Origin: Micromonospora terminaliae | GTDB lineage: Bacteria > Actinomycetota > Actinomycetes > Mycobacteriales > Micromonosporaceae | Assembly (NCBI RefSeq): GCF_009671205.1 | Contig: NZ_CP045309.1 | Location: 1,984,001 to 2,048,000 of the forward strand | Direction: 5' to 3' | Length of the DNA: 64,000 nt | Part shown: positions 25,939 through 35,520 of the stretch, one piece after another | Layout: each line of letters opens with the position of its first letter | How positions within the stretch are numbered: the stretch's first letter is position 1 | The notes under the pieces: model-generated | The model's database searches: none | Told to the model about the DNA's origin: nothing | The model's input: only the letters and a program-made list of their open reading frames with translations | Made by a program: the position numbers and the translations under genes

Positions 25939-26584
25939 ACCGCGTATCGTAGGTGTGGGGATACGGCGCCAACTCCATCACGAGGCCGCCGAGGTAATCC
26001 GTTCAGTCAATATTGTTTCGCCTTGTCGGGTACCCTGGAGTTAGCTCAACAGCGACTGCTGACATGATTCGTCTGGAAACGAACGTCCGGTTCGGAGGCG
26101 GGTGTACGCAGCGGGTTCTCACCAAACGATCATGTGGTGAGAAGACGGCATGCGCCGTGTTGGCTCAACCCGCAAGCAGGGAGACGGAGCGCAAGTACCT
26201 AACGCCTCGTCTCCGCCGCCGATAGTGACGGTGTTGTCGGCGGCCCACGCTCGAACATCTGTCGGCGCGTCCTGATGGGCCCCAGCCGCTGACCTGCTGC
26301 CGCCAACAGGAGGCAGTGGTGTCAGTGGTGGAAACCGTTGTCTCGATGTGGTTGGCGCCCTACGCTGGTCCATCCGGAGACGAACATCCCAAGCCCGAAC
26401 CCGACAACCGGACTACCAGCGCCGGCTCGCACACGAGGTCAACGAAGATCAAGTGACGTTGGAGTATTAGCAGACCTGGCCGTCCACAAGAAGCACGCGA
26501 TGCAGCTCAGGGCCTGGCCAGTCTCGGCTTGCGGCCACGGGTGGATGTAGCAGCGGTAGTGATCGGCGGTGCCGCCGCCGAGAC
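25939..26584. other. intergenic stretch upstream of UbiA operon
   Basis: 646 bases with lower GC in the first 200. It should hold the promoter of the UbiA operon and the 3' end of the amidase pseudogene. No intact gene is supported on either strand. Confidence 0.4.
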
Positions 26585-26995
26585 CATCTTCAACGTCTCC
26601 GACTGGGCACCAACTCGTCGCCAGCGCACTAGGTGGCCCTGCGGTCGCTGTGGCCGAGTAGTGGGAGCCACTTGCCCGTGCGGTCGTCGGCTTCGTCATA
26701 GAGCCACTTGACGGCGCGGCGGGCGGCCTCGGAGACGTCCTTGCGGCCCGCCTGCTCCTTGCCCATGAGGAGGCGCCGATGGCCTCGGTGTTGTGGCCGG
26801 CGCAGTGCGCGCACAGCGGGTCCAGCTCCAGCCCTCCTAGATAAGGCCGGTGACCGAGTTGATGCGGAAGTCGTAGCCGATGTCGCTCCAGCCCCTGCCC
26901 GCAGTTGGAAGTCCTGCATCTGGCGCGGGGTCTGCGTCGCGCCGGCGGCCGAGTAGTGGCCCTCGAAGGGCGGTCCAGCCAATGATGAACGCTGC
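26585..26995 (-). pseudogene. N-acetylmuramoyl-L-alanine amidase/PGRP-like pseudogene
   Basis: Pieces of a peptidoglycan-recognition/amidase-2 domain can be read across three frames of the minus strand: SVHHW, then EGHYSAAGATQTPRQMQDF, then GRGWSDIGYDFRINSVTGLI followed by a stop and EG, then CAHCAGHNTEAIGAS, then SEAARRAVKWLYDEADDRTGKWLPLLGHSDRRAT, a stop, and CAGDEL. The order matches the family (HxT, QxxH, GWxDIGYxF, GAHxxGxN, GHxDxxxTxCPG). There are at least two internal stops and two frameshifts, and the zinc ligands are partly lost. It is a dead gene for a secreted cell-wall hydrolase. Confidence 0.75.
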
Positions 26996-27178
26996 TTGTC
27001 CTCCCGGCAATATGGATCGTGCTGTCCGGGGCGGTCCCGCGCATCTGAAGACTGTTCACTTCTCGATCTTTCGTTCTGAAAAATTTACAGGTGCTTTCAT
27101 CACCGCCAATGATCGGGTGAGTGGCCGGGGTGCAACGGGCTGATTGCACGCCTACCCGCCGAGTGCAATAAAGGGGTC

Positions 27179-28834
27179 ATGGATGCCCAGAGCGGTTCCG
27201 GGAGCCGTCGTGGTCGGCCGTACCGTACACCCCGGCCGACGCCGGGACGGGCCGGATGGTCGGAGCAACAGCACCGGATCGGCTGGCTGCTCCGGGTCAA
27301 CCGCCTCTACGGGCCGGAGGAGCGGTGGCAGCGGGAGTTGGACTTCGCCGCCGACTTCCAAGGCGGTTGCTGGGCCGAGCGCACGAGCATCCACCGGATT
27401 TCGCGGTGGGAGACAGCTGCGGTCCGCGTGCCCTACCTGGCGGTGCGCCGGTACGAGGAGCTCCTACAATTGCCGGCACATCGGCTCGTCGTCCTGATCG
27501 ATAGCATCTACCGCTACTCCGCTGCGGTTTCCGGCGCCGCGCCCTTGTTGCAGAGGCCGCCGCACCATTACGTACCGGCGACCGTCGATCGTATGGACGA
27601 GCTGCTGGAGGCCGTGCGATCTGACGACGTGGTAACCGGGGCGGAGTGGGATGAGTTGACGGCACTGGTCGCCGGGGCAGGTCAGGTCATTCTGCCCCAG
27701 TCTACGTGGGCGCTCTTGGCGGAGCGGCTCCTGGCCGAGATGATTGTGGCCGACGGCGTGGCCTGGGCTCAGCGCTATGAGGCACTCAATCGCCTGCTCG
27801 CCCACCCGCTTGGGCAGCAGCCGGCAGTCGCGGCCTGCGCCAGCCTCGCAGCCGACCGCTCCAACCAGGTGTTTGTGGAGACGGTCAGTGTGCTGGACGC
27901 AAGCCCCCACCCCGACGCGGCTGCACACGTAATCAGACAGCTCATCAATCCCACCAACGATCGGGCCCAGTACGGCGCTCTGCTCGCCTGCGTTCGCAAG
28001 GTGCGCTACGGGCACTTCACCGAGTCCCAGATACGACGGCTGGTGCCGATCGTCAACGAGCTCGCCATCGATCCCGCCTACTACGAGGACACCAGGCTGC
28101 TCGCCACCGAACTGCTGCGGCGGATCCCGGCGGACCTGCCCGCCGACGCTCGCCAGCGGCTGCGCCACGCGGCCAACTCGGCCGCCGTCGCACACCGTCT
28201 TCCGCACGGAACCAACCCTAAGCGCTCCTTGGCGGAGCGGATCGCCAACACCACAGTGGCCAGTATGGCCAGGGAAGCTCCACGCTTTCCGGACACGCTG
28301 CTGCCCAGCTTGGTCGAGGAGATGCTGTTCAGTCCGGTCTTCGACGTGCGGTTGTACGCGGCGATCCTGCTGTTCGGCACGCCATACCGTGCGCCACTGG
28401 CGTCCGCCCTGGCGCTTGAGCTCGCCGGCCAGATTGCGAACGGCAGCACCGAGGTAGCCCGCGCACTGCTCGAAGCACTCCGCATCCTGGGAAGCGGCGA
28501 GCAGCGCGCTCTCGTCGAGCGACTGACCGTCGCTACCGGTCTGCCCGCCGTGGTCACCCTCGCGGCGGCCTCGGCGATCGGACACCTAGGCGGCAGCAGC
28601 CCCGACCACTACTGGACAGGTGCGATCGACCAGCACATCCGACTCTGGCGGACGACCGGGAGCGGGACGAGCGCGTCGGTATTGAACGGGCTGATCTATG
28701 GCCTCGGTATTACGCGCAACAGCGCTCTGCTCTGCCGCGTCCGCGCACGTCCGGATGCCCCCCATCCCGCCCGGGCCGCCGCTGGCTGGTGGCTCAATCT
28801 GCGGAGGTCCGTGTACGAGAGCGCGAACCGATAG
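27179..28834 (+). CDS. HTH-like regulator with HEAT-like repeat region
   Basis: 551 residues from an ATG with AAAGGGG just upstream. Residues about 30-95 (IGWLLRVNRLYGPEERWQ, then ERTSIHRISRWETAAVRVPYLAVRRYEELLQLP) resemble an Xre-type DNA-binding domain as found in actinobacterial regulators. The rest (about 120-540) is made of helical pairs with HEAT-like spacing (LLAEMIVADGVAWAQRYEALNRLLAH, DVRLYAAILLFGTP). It stands alone between a pseudogene and the M23 peptidase gene. A pathway-specific or signalling regulator is likely; the target is unknown. Confidence 0.6.
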   Translation: MDAQSGSGSRRGRPYRTPRPTPGRAGWSEQQHRIGWLLRVNRLYGPEERWQRELDFAADFQGGCWAERTSIHRISRWETAAVRVPYLAVRRYEELLQLPAHRLVVLIDSIYRYSAAVSGAAPLLQRPPHHYVPATVDRMDELLEAVRSDDVVTGAEWDELTALVAGAGQVILPQSTWALLAERLLAEMIVADGVAWAQRYEALNRLLAHPLGQQPAVAACASLAADRSNQVFVETVSVLDASPHPDAAAHVIRQLINPTNDRAQYGALLACVRKVRYGHFTESQIRRLVPIVNELAIDPAYYEDTRLLATELLRRIPADLPADARQRLRHAANSAAVAHRLPHGTNPKRSLAERIANTTVASMAREAPRFPDTLLPSLVEEMLFSPVFDVRLYAAILLFGTPYRAPLASALALELAGQIANGSTEVARALLEALRILGSGEQRALVERLTVATGLPAVVTLAAASAIGHLGGSSPDHYWTGAIDQHIRLWRTTGSGTSASVLNGLIYGLGITRNSALLCRVRARPDAPHPARAAAGWWLNLRRSVYESANR

Positions 28835-29125
28835 CCGCACCGCAGCAGGCTCACCGGATCGCCGCTCCCAGGAGACAGCCGCCGTACGGCCTGCCGGCGC
28901 TGGCGGGCATCACGACACGTGCCGTCACGACCGCTTCGGGTAGGAACTGATTTATTGCACTCGTCCCCGTCGCCTGCAACGGGTCATCCGCCTGCGAAGG
29001 CGTGGTGGATCCTCAGCTCAGTGCTTTGCGTTCGCGTCAACGCCACTTAGTCGCGGACCTGACCTGTGGCAGGGGCCGACTCAAGGCAGCTAGGGGTCCA
29101 AATGGTGTCCAGCCGAGGAGGACAG

Positions 29126-29836
29126 ATGCGCGACCAGAGAATCCCTGTGGCCCCAAGATGGCTGCGAGCGTTAAGGGGTTGGGCAGGCCAAATGGGAATT
29201 AGAAAGGCCCTTGCTTGCTTATCGGCTCTTGTCCTAGGGGCGATTATGCCGCTAGCTCTTCCGAGCGCTCCAGCAATGGCGGCGACGCCCGTGGTTAACG
29301 TGCAGCCACCGATGTCCGGAAACTGGGCCAGTTATGGGACGCAGCCGGGCTACCCCGACTACCACCACATCATTTGGGGTGGCGACTGGGCTACCGACTT
29401 TTACGCGCCCGCAGGATGGACCGTCCGCACCCGCGCCTGGCCTGCATCGCAGGTAGGCGGAGTGCAGTACTACATCAGTGACGTCACGGGCACCTGCGGC
29501 GGCGGTTACTGGGCTGGCTGGACCGTTAAGGTTGACTTTTGGTACAACGGGGTTATGACCGGTTGGGCAAGGTACGCGCACCTGGACTCTCCTCCCGTTT
29601 CACGCGGACAGTGGGTGCCTCATGGGGCGGTCATTGGATATTCGAAGCGCTGGGATTACAGCGATTGCTATCAAGTAAAGAACGACGCTGGCGTTCATGT
29701 TCATCTCGAACTCTGGTCTCCTGAAAACTATGCTTGCTACATATCGCGGCCTTCTGGAGCATGGGTGGACTACTGGGGAGTCATTGGGCGCGTGGGGAGC
29801 GGGCAAGCCTTCGCGAAACAAAGAGCTTGTTCATAG
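29126..29836 (+). CDS. secreted M23-like (LytM) peptidase
   Basis: 236 residues from an ATG with a strong GAGGAGG site. The signal peptide has a long basic n-region and a hydrophobic core (ALACLSALVLGAIMPLALPSA) with cleavage near AMA-AT. The mature domain shows WGGDWATDFYAPAGWTV, RYAHLDSPPVSRGQWV and VHVHLELWSP, matching the HxxxD, AHL and HxH zinc-site pattern of M23 endopeptidases, though the first histidine lies a few residues early. Four cysteines could form disulfides. GC is lower than in the neighbours, a hint of separate origin. A terminator hairpin follows 17 bases after the stop. Confidence 0.75.
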   Translation: MRDQRIPVAPRWLRALRGWAGQMGIRKALACLSALVLGAIMPLALPSAPAMAATPVVNVQPPMSGNWASYGTQPGYPDYHHIIWGGDWATDFYAPAGWTVRTRAWPASQVGGVQYYISDVTGTCGGGYWAGWTVKVDFWYNGVMTGWARYAHLDSPPVSRGQWVPHGAVIGYSKRWDYSDCYQVKNDAGVHVHLELWSPENYACYISRPSGAWVDYWGVIGRVGSGQAFAKQRACS

Positions 29837-29852
29837 GTGGCACTCCCACGGC

Positions 29853-29881
29853 AGAGGGGCGGTGGTGATCACCGCCCCTCT
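29853..29881. terminator. hairpin terminator after M23 peptidase
   Basis: Perfect 12-bp stem (29853-29864 with 29870-29881) and a five-base loop, directly after the M23 stop. It lacks a T tract but is the only strong hairpin nearby. Confidence 0.75.
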
Positions 29882-30414
29882 CCGTCAGCACGGTCCGGCC
29901 AGGCGGTGCCGGCACACACCAGGCAGGCGCTGACCCCGCATGACCGCGTGACGCGGTGGAACTGCTCGGGGCGCACGCGGACCAGATCCAGGTACGGTCC
30001 GCACGATCGCCCCCAATCGTCATGATTACTTCGCGGCCGGACTGTCACCCCTGGTGCGCCATGAATCCCCTGAAGCAACTGCGACAAGGTCCACTCCCTA
30101 CGAGCCCTCTGGCACTCGTCAACCCTGGTGTCAGTACCGGCCAATCGGCGCCTGCGGGAATCGCAGTGCACTGGGCAGCACCTCCGGCGTGTGCGGCGCC
30201 TCTCTCGACAGTAGTCATCGTCGGTCTTGCAGGACCGGCCGAATTCGGTCCGCTGGCCGCCGCTGCGCGGACAGCGGCGACCGGCCGGAGGCCCCTTCTG
30301 CTGACCCAAATCCGCAAGCAGTCAGGGCCCGAGGACGATCGCTGCCTCTTCGGACGCGTCGGCGTCGAGCTACCCCTGATCTGTTGGCGGCTCAGGCACC
30401 TTCGGGTGCGATTG
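29882..30414. other. 533-bp stretch without a supported gene
   Basis: Frames on both strands are open for 100 or more codons but have shadow-like composition and no known motif. This is a candidate place for one end of the conjugative element, since genes to the right belong to it and genes to the left do not obviously do so. I found no tRNA gene or att-like repeat. Confidence 0.35.
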
Positions 30415-32337
30415 TCAGGCCTCTCGGCCATCGATGAGGCGGCGAAGCGCTGCGCCTGCGGTGGGAAAGGCAAGTCGCAGAGTGTGCGCGGTGAGGCGGA
30501 TACCCCACCAGGTGAGGACGACGAGGTATCCGGCGATGACGGCGCCGTTGGTGTCGTTGGTGAAGACGATGGCGTAGCCGATTCCGAGGCCGGGCGCGGT
30601 GATGGTGCGGATGGTGCGGCTTCGGCTGGCGGTGAGGGCGGTTGCGATGCCGAGGAGTGCGGCTCCGGCGCTGCCGATGAGGCCGGGCATGCCGGTTAGG
30701 TCGACCGGTGGGGTGATGGTGAGTGCTGCTCGCATGAAGTAGATGCCGGTGGTGGCGATGGCGGCGTGCAGGATCGCTGGCCGGGTGCGCGCGAGCCAGG
30801 CGGGAAGGTCGTTGGCGGGGATGCGGGGTGCGGTCGCGGCGATGACTGCGGCGCAGAGGGCGAGTGGCACCGCGGAGCCGAGAGTCCATTTCAGGTATGG
30901 GCTGTAGTCGTATCGGACGGAGGTGCCGGTGGCCAGGCCGTAGAGGCCGGCGGCGATCGCGCCCCCGATGGCGGCGGCGAGGTATCCGCGTCGGATGAGG
31001 CTGCCGGTCGCGGGCTCGGGCGCAGACGTGCTGTGTGCTCCGGCGAGCCAGGTAGTGGGGGCGAGGTGCGCCACGGCGAATGCCGTGAGCACGGCGAGGG
31101 CGCCGGCGGCGCCCAGTTGCGGTAGGGAGGTGCGGACACCGACGACCCGGAGAAACGTGGTGGTGATGTCCGCGGTGAAGATGGCTTGGAGAAGCAGGAT
31201 GAGAGAACAGGCGCCGAGCAGGAGGGCGCTGGTCAAATCCCGGACGCGGAGCCGGACCCGCGGTAGGTGGGTGTTGGCGGCGGTGGCTGGGTGATGGTGT
31301 GGTGCCGTGAGCGCCAGGGCGCCGTCGGCGAGGACGTGGGGCTGGTCGGCGAGGATTGCCGGGGTGAGGCCGGTGGCTGTGGTGAGCTGGTCTTGCAGGC
31401 CGGCTATGGCTTCGGCTTGGCGGAGGACGACGCCGCTGAGGTGTTGGCCGTCGATGTCGGCCGCGTCGAGGGTGTCACGGACCGCGTCGTGAACCCTGTC
31501 GAGGAGGGGTTGCGCGGCGATGGCGACGTCGTCGTGGGTGATGACCGCGGGCGTGCGGGGTGCGGGGAGCAGCACCGGCGCGCGGTCCTGCGTCATCAGG
31601 AGCTGTCTGGCCTGGCGGACGGATTCCAGCAGCGCCGAGCTGTCCGGGTCCTGCTGGGACAGGGCTATCTCGGCTCTCAGTGGGTCGTCGTCCGTGGTGG
31701 CCGCGTCGACGATGCGCTGAGCGAGAACCTGGTTCAGGTCGCCGGGTAGGTCGATCGATAGTGTAGCCAGCTCGCGGTACCCGTCGGCGCTTGTTTGAAG
31801 GATGGTCAGGGTGACCGGATGGCGGTCGGCCTGGCAGATCAGTAGGCAGGAGCCGTCAGGTGCGGTGAGCCCGTGGGCTCTGGTGTAGGCGGCGAGGGCT
31901 GCTGGTGCGGTGACCATGGCAGGGGCGGCCAGGCTGGCCCGCGCTGCCGCTTCCGCGAGTTGTGCCCGGCGGCGCGGTCCCCAGGTCGGCGGGATGGTCA
32001 CGGTGAGGGCGGTGATCGGCTCACCGATCTGACGGGCGGCCTGGTCGGCGACATGCCAGAGCTGGGCGGCGAGCAGTTGCACGCCGTCGATCGGCTGGTC
32101 TGCTGCTGGTCTGCCGAGCAGCTCCAGCGGGTCGCCGACGAACTGATGGTTCGCCGACGGCTGGGACGCTGCGGACACTCCGACGTGGATGTGGCCGGTG
32201 GGGTCGAGGGCGACGCCGTGCGGCATGGCGAGGTGACCGTCGAGCATGATGGGGATCCGGGCGCCGTGTCGGTCGGCGGTGGCGGCGATGGCCGACGAGT
32301 TGAGGTCGATGGATAGCCGGATGCCCCCGTTTGGCAT
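30415..32337 (-). CDS. Hsp70/actin-fold N-terminus with C-terminal membrane helices
   Basis: 640 residues started at the ATG of MPNGGIRLSIDLNSS; 73 upstream codons are also open but less likely. Residues 5-15 resemble the first phosphate loop of Hsp70 (IRLSIDLNSSAIAA), and ALTVTIPPTWGPRRRAQLAEAAARASLAAPAMVTAPAALAAY resembles the Hsp70 segment before its second phosphate loop. No substrate-binding domain follows. After about residue 375 there are some eight hydrophobic helices. Such Hsp70-membrane fusions occur in actinobacteria without known function. The gene diverges from the LysM-BTAD gene with 163 bp between the two starts, which suggests shared control. Confidence 0.65.
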   Translation of the reverse strand: MPNGGIRLSIDLNSSAIAATADRHGARIPIMLDGHLAMPHGVALDPTGHIHVGVSAASQPSANHQFVGDPLELLGRPAADQPIDGVQLLAAQLWHVADQAARQIGEPITALTVTIPPTWGPRRRAQLAEAAARASLAAPAMVTAPAALAAYTRAHGLTAPDGSCLLICQADRHPVTLTILQTSADGYRELATLSIDLPGDLNQVLAQRIVDAATTDDDPLRAEIALSQQDPDSSALLESVRQARQLLMTQDRAPVLLPAPRTPAVITHDDVAIAAQPLLDRVHDAVRDTLDAADIDGQHLSGVVLRQAEAIAGLQDQLTTATGLTPAILADQPHVLADGALALTAPHHHPATAANTHLPRVRLRVRDLTSALLLGACSLILLLQAIFTADITTTFLRVVGVRTSLPQLGAAGALAVLTAFAVAHLAPTTWLAGAHSTSAPEPATGSLIRRGYLAAAIGGAIAAGLYGLATGTSVRYDYSPYLKWTLGSAVPLALCAAVIAATAPRIPANDLPAWLARTRPAILHAAIATTGIYFMRAALTITPPVDLTGMPGLIGSAGAALLGIATALTASRSRTIRTITAPGLGIGYAIVFTNDTNGAVIAGYLVVLTWWGIRLTAHTLRLAFPTAGAALRRLIDGREA

Positions 32338-32500
32338 GTGCGGAAGTCTCTCCCGGCGGGGGAGTGGATCGTCAACTTCAGTCCCGCCCAGTGATCTCTT
32401 GTGAGCGTATGGTGAGAATCCTTCTCCGCGAGGTGGCCATCGACAGTCATCCTCATATATGCGGGGGAAGGTAGGAATCGGCGCGGGTGGAGGCGAGAGA

Positions 32501-35284
32501 GTGCCGCAGGAGTCGCGGGAGAGAGCCAATCGGCTAGCCGAGTATGCGCGTCCCACGGTCTATGCGCCGCACGAGTCGTCATCGCGTCGGCCGCCAGGTC
32601 GGCGGCCGGTGGCCGCGGTCCGGGCAGTCCGCGCCGGCGTGGGCGCGCTGGTCTTCCTGGTCGGCGTGCCTGGGCTGCTGTGGACCGTCGGTGGCGACCC
32701 TGTGCGGCGGCTGCCGACGTGGCCGCAGGTCGTCACGTGGTTCGACGAGCCGAGCGGCCGGTTCACACCGAGCGTGCTTACGGGCGCGGCCGTCTGGGTG
32801 CTGTGGCTGCTGTGGGCCGTGTTCGCGCTGCTCCTGCTCACCGAGCTGTTCGCGGTGTTGACCCGGTGGCGGATCCCGGCGCTGCGGCTTCCGGCACCGC
32901 TGCACCGGCTCGTGTTCGGCCTGGCCGGCACCGCCGCAGTCGCCGTCACCTCCGTCGGATCCCTCACCACAGGGGAGGGCGCTGACAGGTCAGCGGCCGT
33001 CGTCGCCTCCGCTGAAGGCGGTGGTGTGATTCCGCGGCAGGCGGTCGCGCGAGGGTCCGCGCTGATCCGGGTCGCAGACACCCGCTACGTCTACACCGTC
33101 GAGCGACACGACACCCTGTCCAGAATCGCCAAGCAGTGGCTCGGCGACGCGGACAGGTGGCCGGAGATCTGCCGCCTGAACAAGCACCGCCACTTCCCTC
33201 GAATCGGCGGCGCCCTACGCGACTGCAACCTCATCTACCCCGGCTGGGAGCTCCGGCTCCCCGCCGAGGCCCGCCCACCGCAGACCGCCACACCGGCGGC
33301 ACCGCCCGCTCCGCCGGCGCCATCACCCTCGACCGCGACCCCGTCGGCATCGCCAAGTACTGCCTCAGGCTGGCCGAGTCCTACCGTGCCGCCCGCCACG
33401 CCCGATCAGGAAGCAGCACCAATCCCCAGCAGCACACCATCGGCAAGCCCGAGCGCCAGAGAGTCCACCTCGCCAACCCCGATCGGGACCTCCGCCGCCA
33501 CCGCGTCGGCGTCGGGGTCCGCCTCGCCAGCTGCGGGCGACACCCAAGGTTCGACCGCGGCAAGTGACGAGCGCGGGGTGCAGCTATCGCCGTCCAATTG
33601 GCTGCCCTGGTCGCTTGCCGCAGCGATCAGCGCCGCCGTCGCGCTGGTCTGGGCGCAACGCCGCCGCCGATACACCGGCGAGCCCGACGCCGACCCACCC
33701 ACGCAACTGCCACCGCCAGTATTCCAGCTGCGCCGCGCCGTGGCCCGCAATCCCGAACTGCTACATCCGGACGACCACCACGGCGAGACGCCCGCGCTCG
33801 TGCCCAACCTCGCGCCGCTGCCGCCCGGCGGAACCGGCATCGTCGGCGACGGCGCCCGCGCCGCGGCCCGCGCCGCCCTGGTCGCAGTCCTGGCATCCGG
33901 CGGCCCGCACCACCCCGACACACGTGGCGAAGTCATCATCGACGCCGCCACCCTGGAAACACTGCTCGGCGCCGACACGGCGGCCCTCATCCCATGGCCA
34001 CGACTGCACATCGCCGACAGCACGGGTGACCTGCTCGCCGTGATGGAAGCCAAACTCCTTCACCGCAGCCGCATCCTCGACGAACACGCCCTCACGGACC
34101 TGGACTCCCCGCGCCGGCAGGCCCCCGACGAGGAACCGCTACCGCCGATCATGCTCATCACCCACACCCCGCCCGCCAGCGCCCGAATGCGCGCCAAGAC
34201 CACCCTCGCCCTCAGCGCCGACCTACACGTCTCGGCGCTGCTGCTCGGCGAATGGACCCACGGCCCTACCGTCGAGGTGGGCCCCGACGGCCACGCGGCA
34301 CTCGTGTCCGGCCAGATGGCAGAGTCGGTGCCACCGCGCCTGCCCGTACTCGATCACGACACGGCGATCCAGATCCTCACGACCCTGCGGGAAGCCCAGA
34401 CCGGTGAACCGCCCGCCGACGCCTCACCCGCTGTACCGGTCTCGGTCGTCCCACTGCACGCCAATCGCACCGACAGCAAGCCCGTCGAACAGCAGGCGGT
34501 TACGGCGCAGCCCGACGCGACCACCCGCAAAGCACAGCTCCGGGTGCTTGGCGAGCCGCGGGTCGACAACGTCACCCAGCCCGGCCGGCCGCTGCGGGCC
34601 AAGGCCCTCGAGCTCGCCGTGTTCCTGGCCTGCCACCCCGACGGGGTCACCACCCGCGACATCGGCGAGTACCTCGAACCCGACGCCCGCCTCAGCCAAG
34701 CCGACCAACGCGTCCACACCAACGCCAGCAACCTGCGGCACGTCCTCGGCCGCGCCGGCACCGCGGACACGAAGAACGCTTACGTCATCAAGACCCGGGG
34801 ACGCTACCGACTCGATCCAGCCACCGTCGACGTCGACGTTTGGACGCTGCGTGACCTCCTGCGGACCGCAGCGATCGCCACCGGCCCGCGCCGCCGGGAC
34901 CTGCTCACCGCCGCCTGCGACCTCTACACCGCGCCGCTGGCCGACGGCCGAGACTACGAATGGCTCCAACCGCACCGCGAAGCCGTACGGCGCTGGGGAA
35001 CCCAAGCCCACCTCCTGCTCGCCGACGAGCTATTGCAGAGCAACCCGCAAGCCATGTCCGACCTGGTCGACAAGGCCATCGGCTTGGATCACTACAACGA
35101 AGCCCTTTACACCCGCGCCATGCGCGCCCGTCACGCCCTCGGCGACGCCGACGGCATCCGCACCCTGCTCCGCGCCCTAACCGATGCCTTCACCGACCTC
35201 GACGCCCAGCCCCAAGATGAGACCTTCACACTCGCCAACCAGCTTCTCGCTAGGCTCGCCGAGAAGTCGGCTCACCAGCACTAG
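32501..35284 (+). CDS. membrane LysM-BTAD fusion protein
   Basis: 927 residues from GTG 32501, chosen for the GGAGG site seven bases upstream; ATG 32459 has none. Order: basic cytoplasmic tail, two membrane helices (about 42-60 and 88-115), a third near 135-160, a LysM domain (YVYTVERHDTLSRIAKQWLGDADRWPEICRLN, about 205-265), a long Pro/Ser/Ala-rich spacer, another membrane helix, then a winged-helix/BTAD module (LRVLGEPRVDN through QRVHTNASNLRHVLG and DYEWLQPHREAVRRW) as in SARP regulators. A cell-wall-binding domain outside and a regulator-like domain inside suggest wall sensing. Proteins of this design recur in actinobacterial conjugative elements. Confidence 0.8.
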   Translation: MPQESRERANRLAEYARPTVYAPHESSSRRPPGRRPVAAVRAVRAGVGALVFLVGVPGLLWTVGGDPVRRLPTWPQVVTWFDEPSGRFTPSVLTGAAVWVLWLLWAVFALLLLTELFAVLTRWRIPALRLPAPLHRLVFGLAGTAAVAVTSVGSLTTGEGADRSAAVVASAEGGGVIPRQAVARGSALIRVADTRYVYTVERHDTLSRIAKQWLGDADRWPEICRLNKHRHFPRIGGALRDCNLIYPGWELRLPAEARPPQTATPAAPPAPPAPSPSTATPSASPSTASGWPSPTVPPATPDQEAAPIPSSTPSASPSARESTSPTPIGTSAATASASGSASPAAGDTQGSTAASDERGVQLSPSNWLPWSLAAAISAAVALVWAQRRRRYTGEPDADPPTQLPPPVFQLRRAVARNPELLHPDDHHGETPALVPNLAPLPPGGTGIVGDGARAAARAALVAVLASGGPHHPDTRGEVIIDAATLETLLGADTAALIPWPRLHIADSTGDLLAVMEAKLLHRSRILDEHALTDLDSPRRQAPDEEPLPPIMLITHTPPASARMRAKTTLALSADLHVSALLLGEWTHGPTVEVGPDGHAALVSGQMAESVPPRLPVLDHDTAIQILTTLREAQTGEPPADASPAVPVSVVPLHANRTDSKPVEQQAVTAQPDATTRKAQLRVLGEPRVDNVTQPGRPLRAKALELAVFLACHPDGVTTRDIGEYLEPDARLSQADQRVHTNASNLRHVLGRAGTADTKNAYVIKTRGRYRLDPATVDVDVWTLRDLLRTAAIATGPRRRDLLTAACDLYTAPLADGRDYEWLQPHREAVRRWGTQAHLLLADELLQSNPQAMSDLVDKAIGLDHYNEALYTRAMRARHALGDADGIRTLLRALTDAFTDLDAQPQDETFTLANQLLARLAEKSAHQH

Positions 35285-35520
35285 CGAGAGCCAGGTACGG
35301 GCTATCAAACGGTGCCGGGCCGAGCATGTATGAGCGGCGCTGGACAGGCATAACGGCGAAGGATAGGGCACAGCCGCAACCTGTACCCGGCCGGGCAGGC
35401 TGGTCAGGAACGAGTTGTTACCGCACCCGGATCAGCCACGAAGGGAGCAATTGGGCACGAATTGCCCTCGATCATCTTGACCGTAGGCTCAGATGCGGAG
35501 ATCGACTGCCTAGGGTATAA

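Noticed and set aside
29956..30699. Plus-strand frame of 247 codons after the M23 gene
   Set aside because: Its right half lies opposite the Hsp70-like membrane gene and its left half has no protein-like features.
2904..32988. CTGACAG copies within coding genes (near 2904, 8479 and 32982) as regulator sites
   Set aside because: Single copies inside or near genes are expected by chance in DNA of this length and composition.
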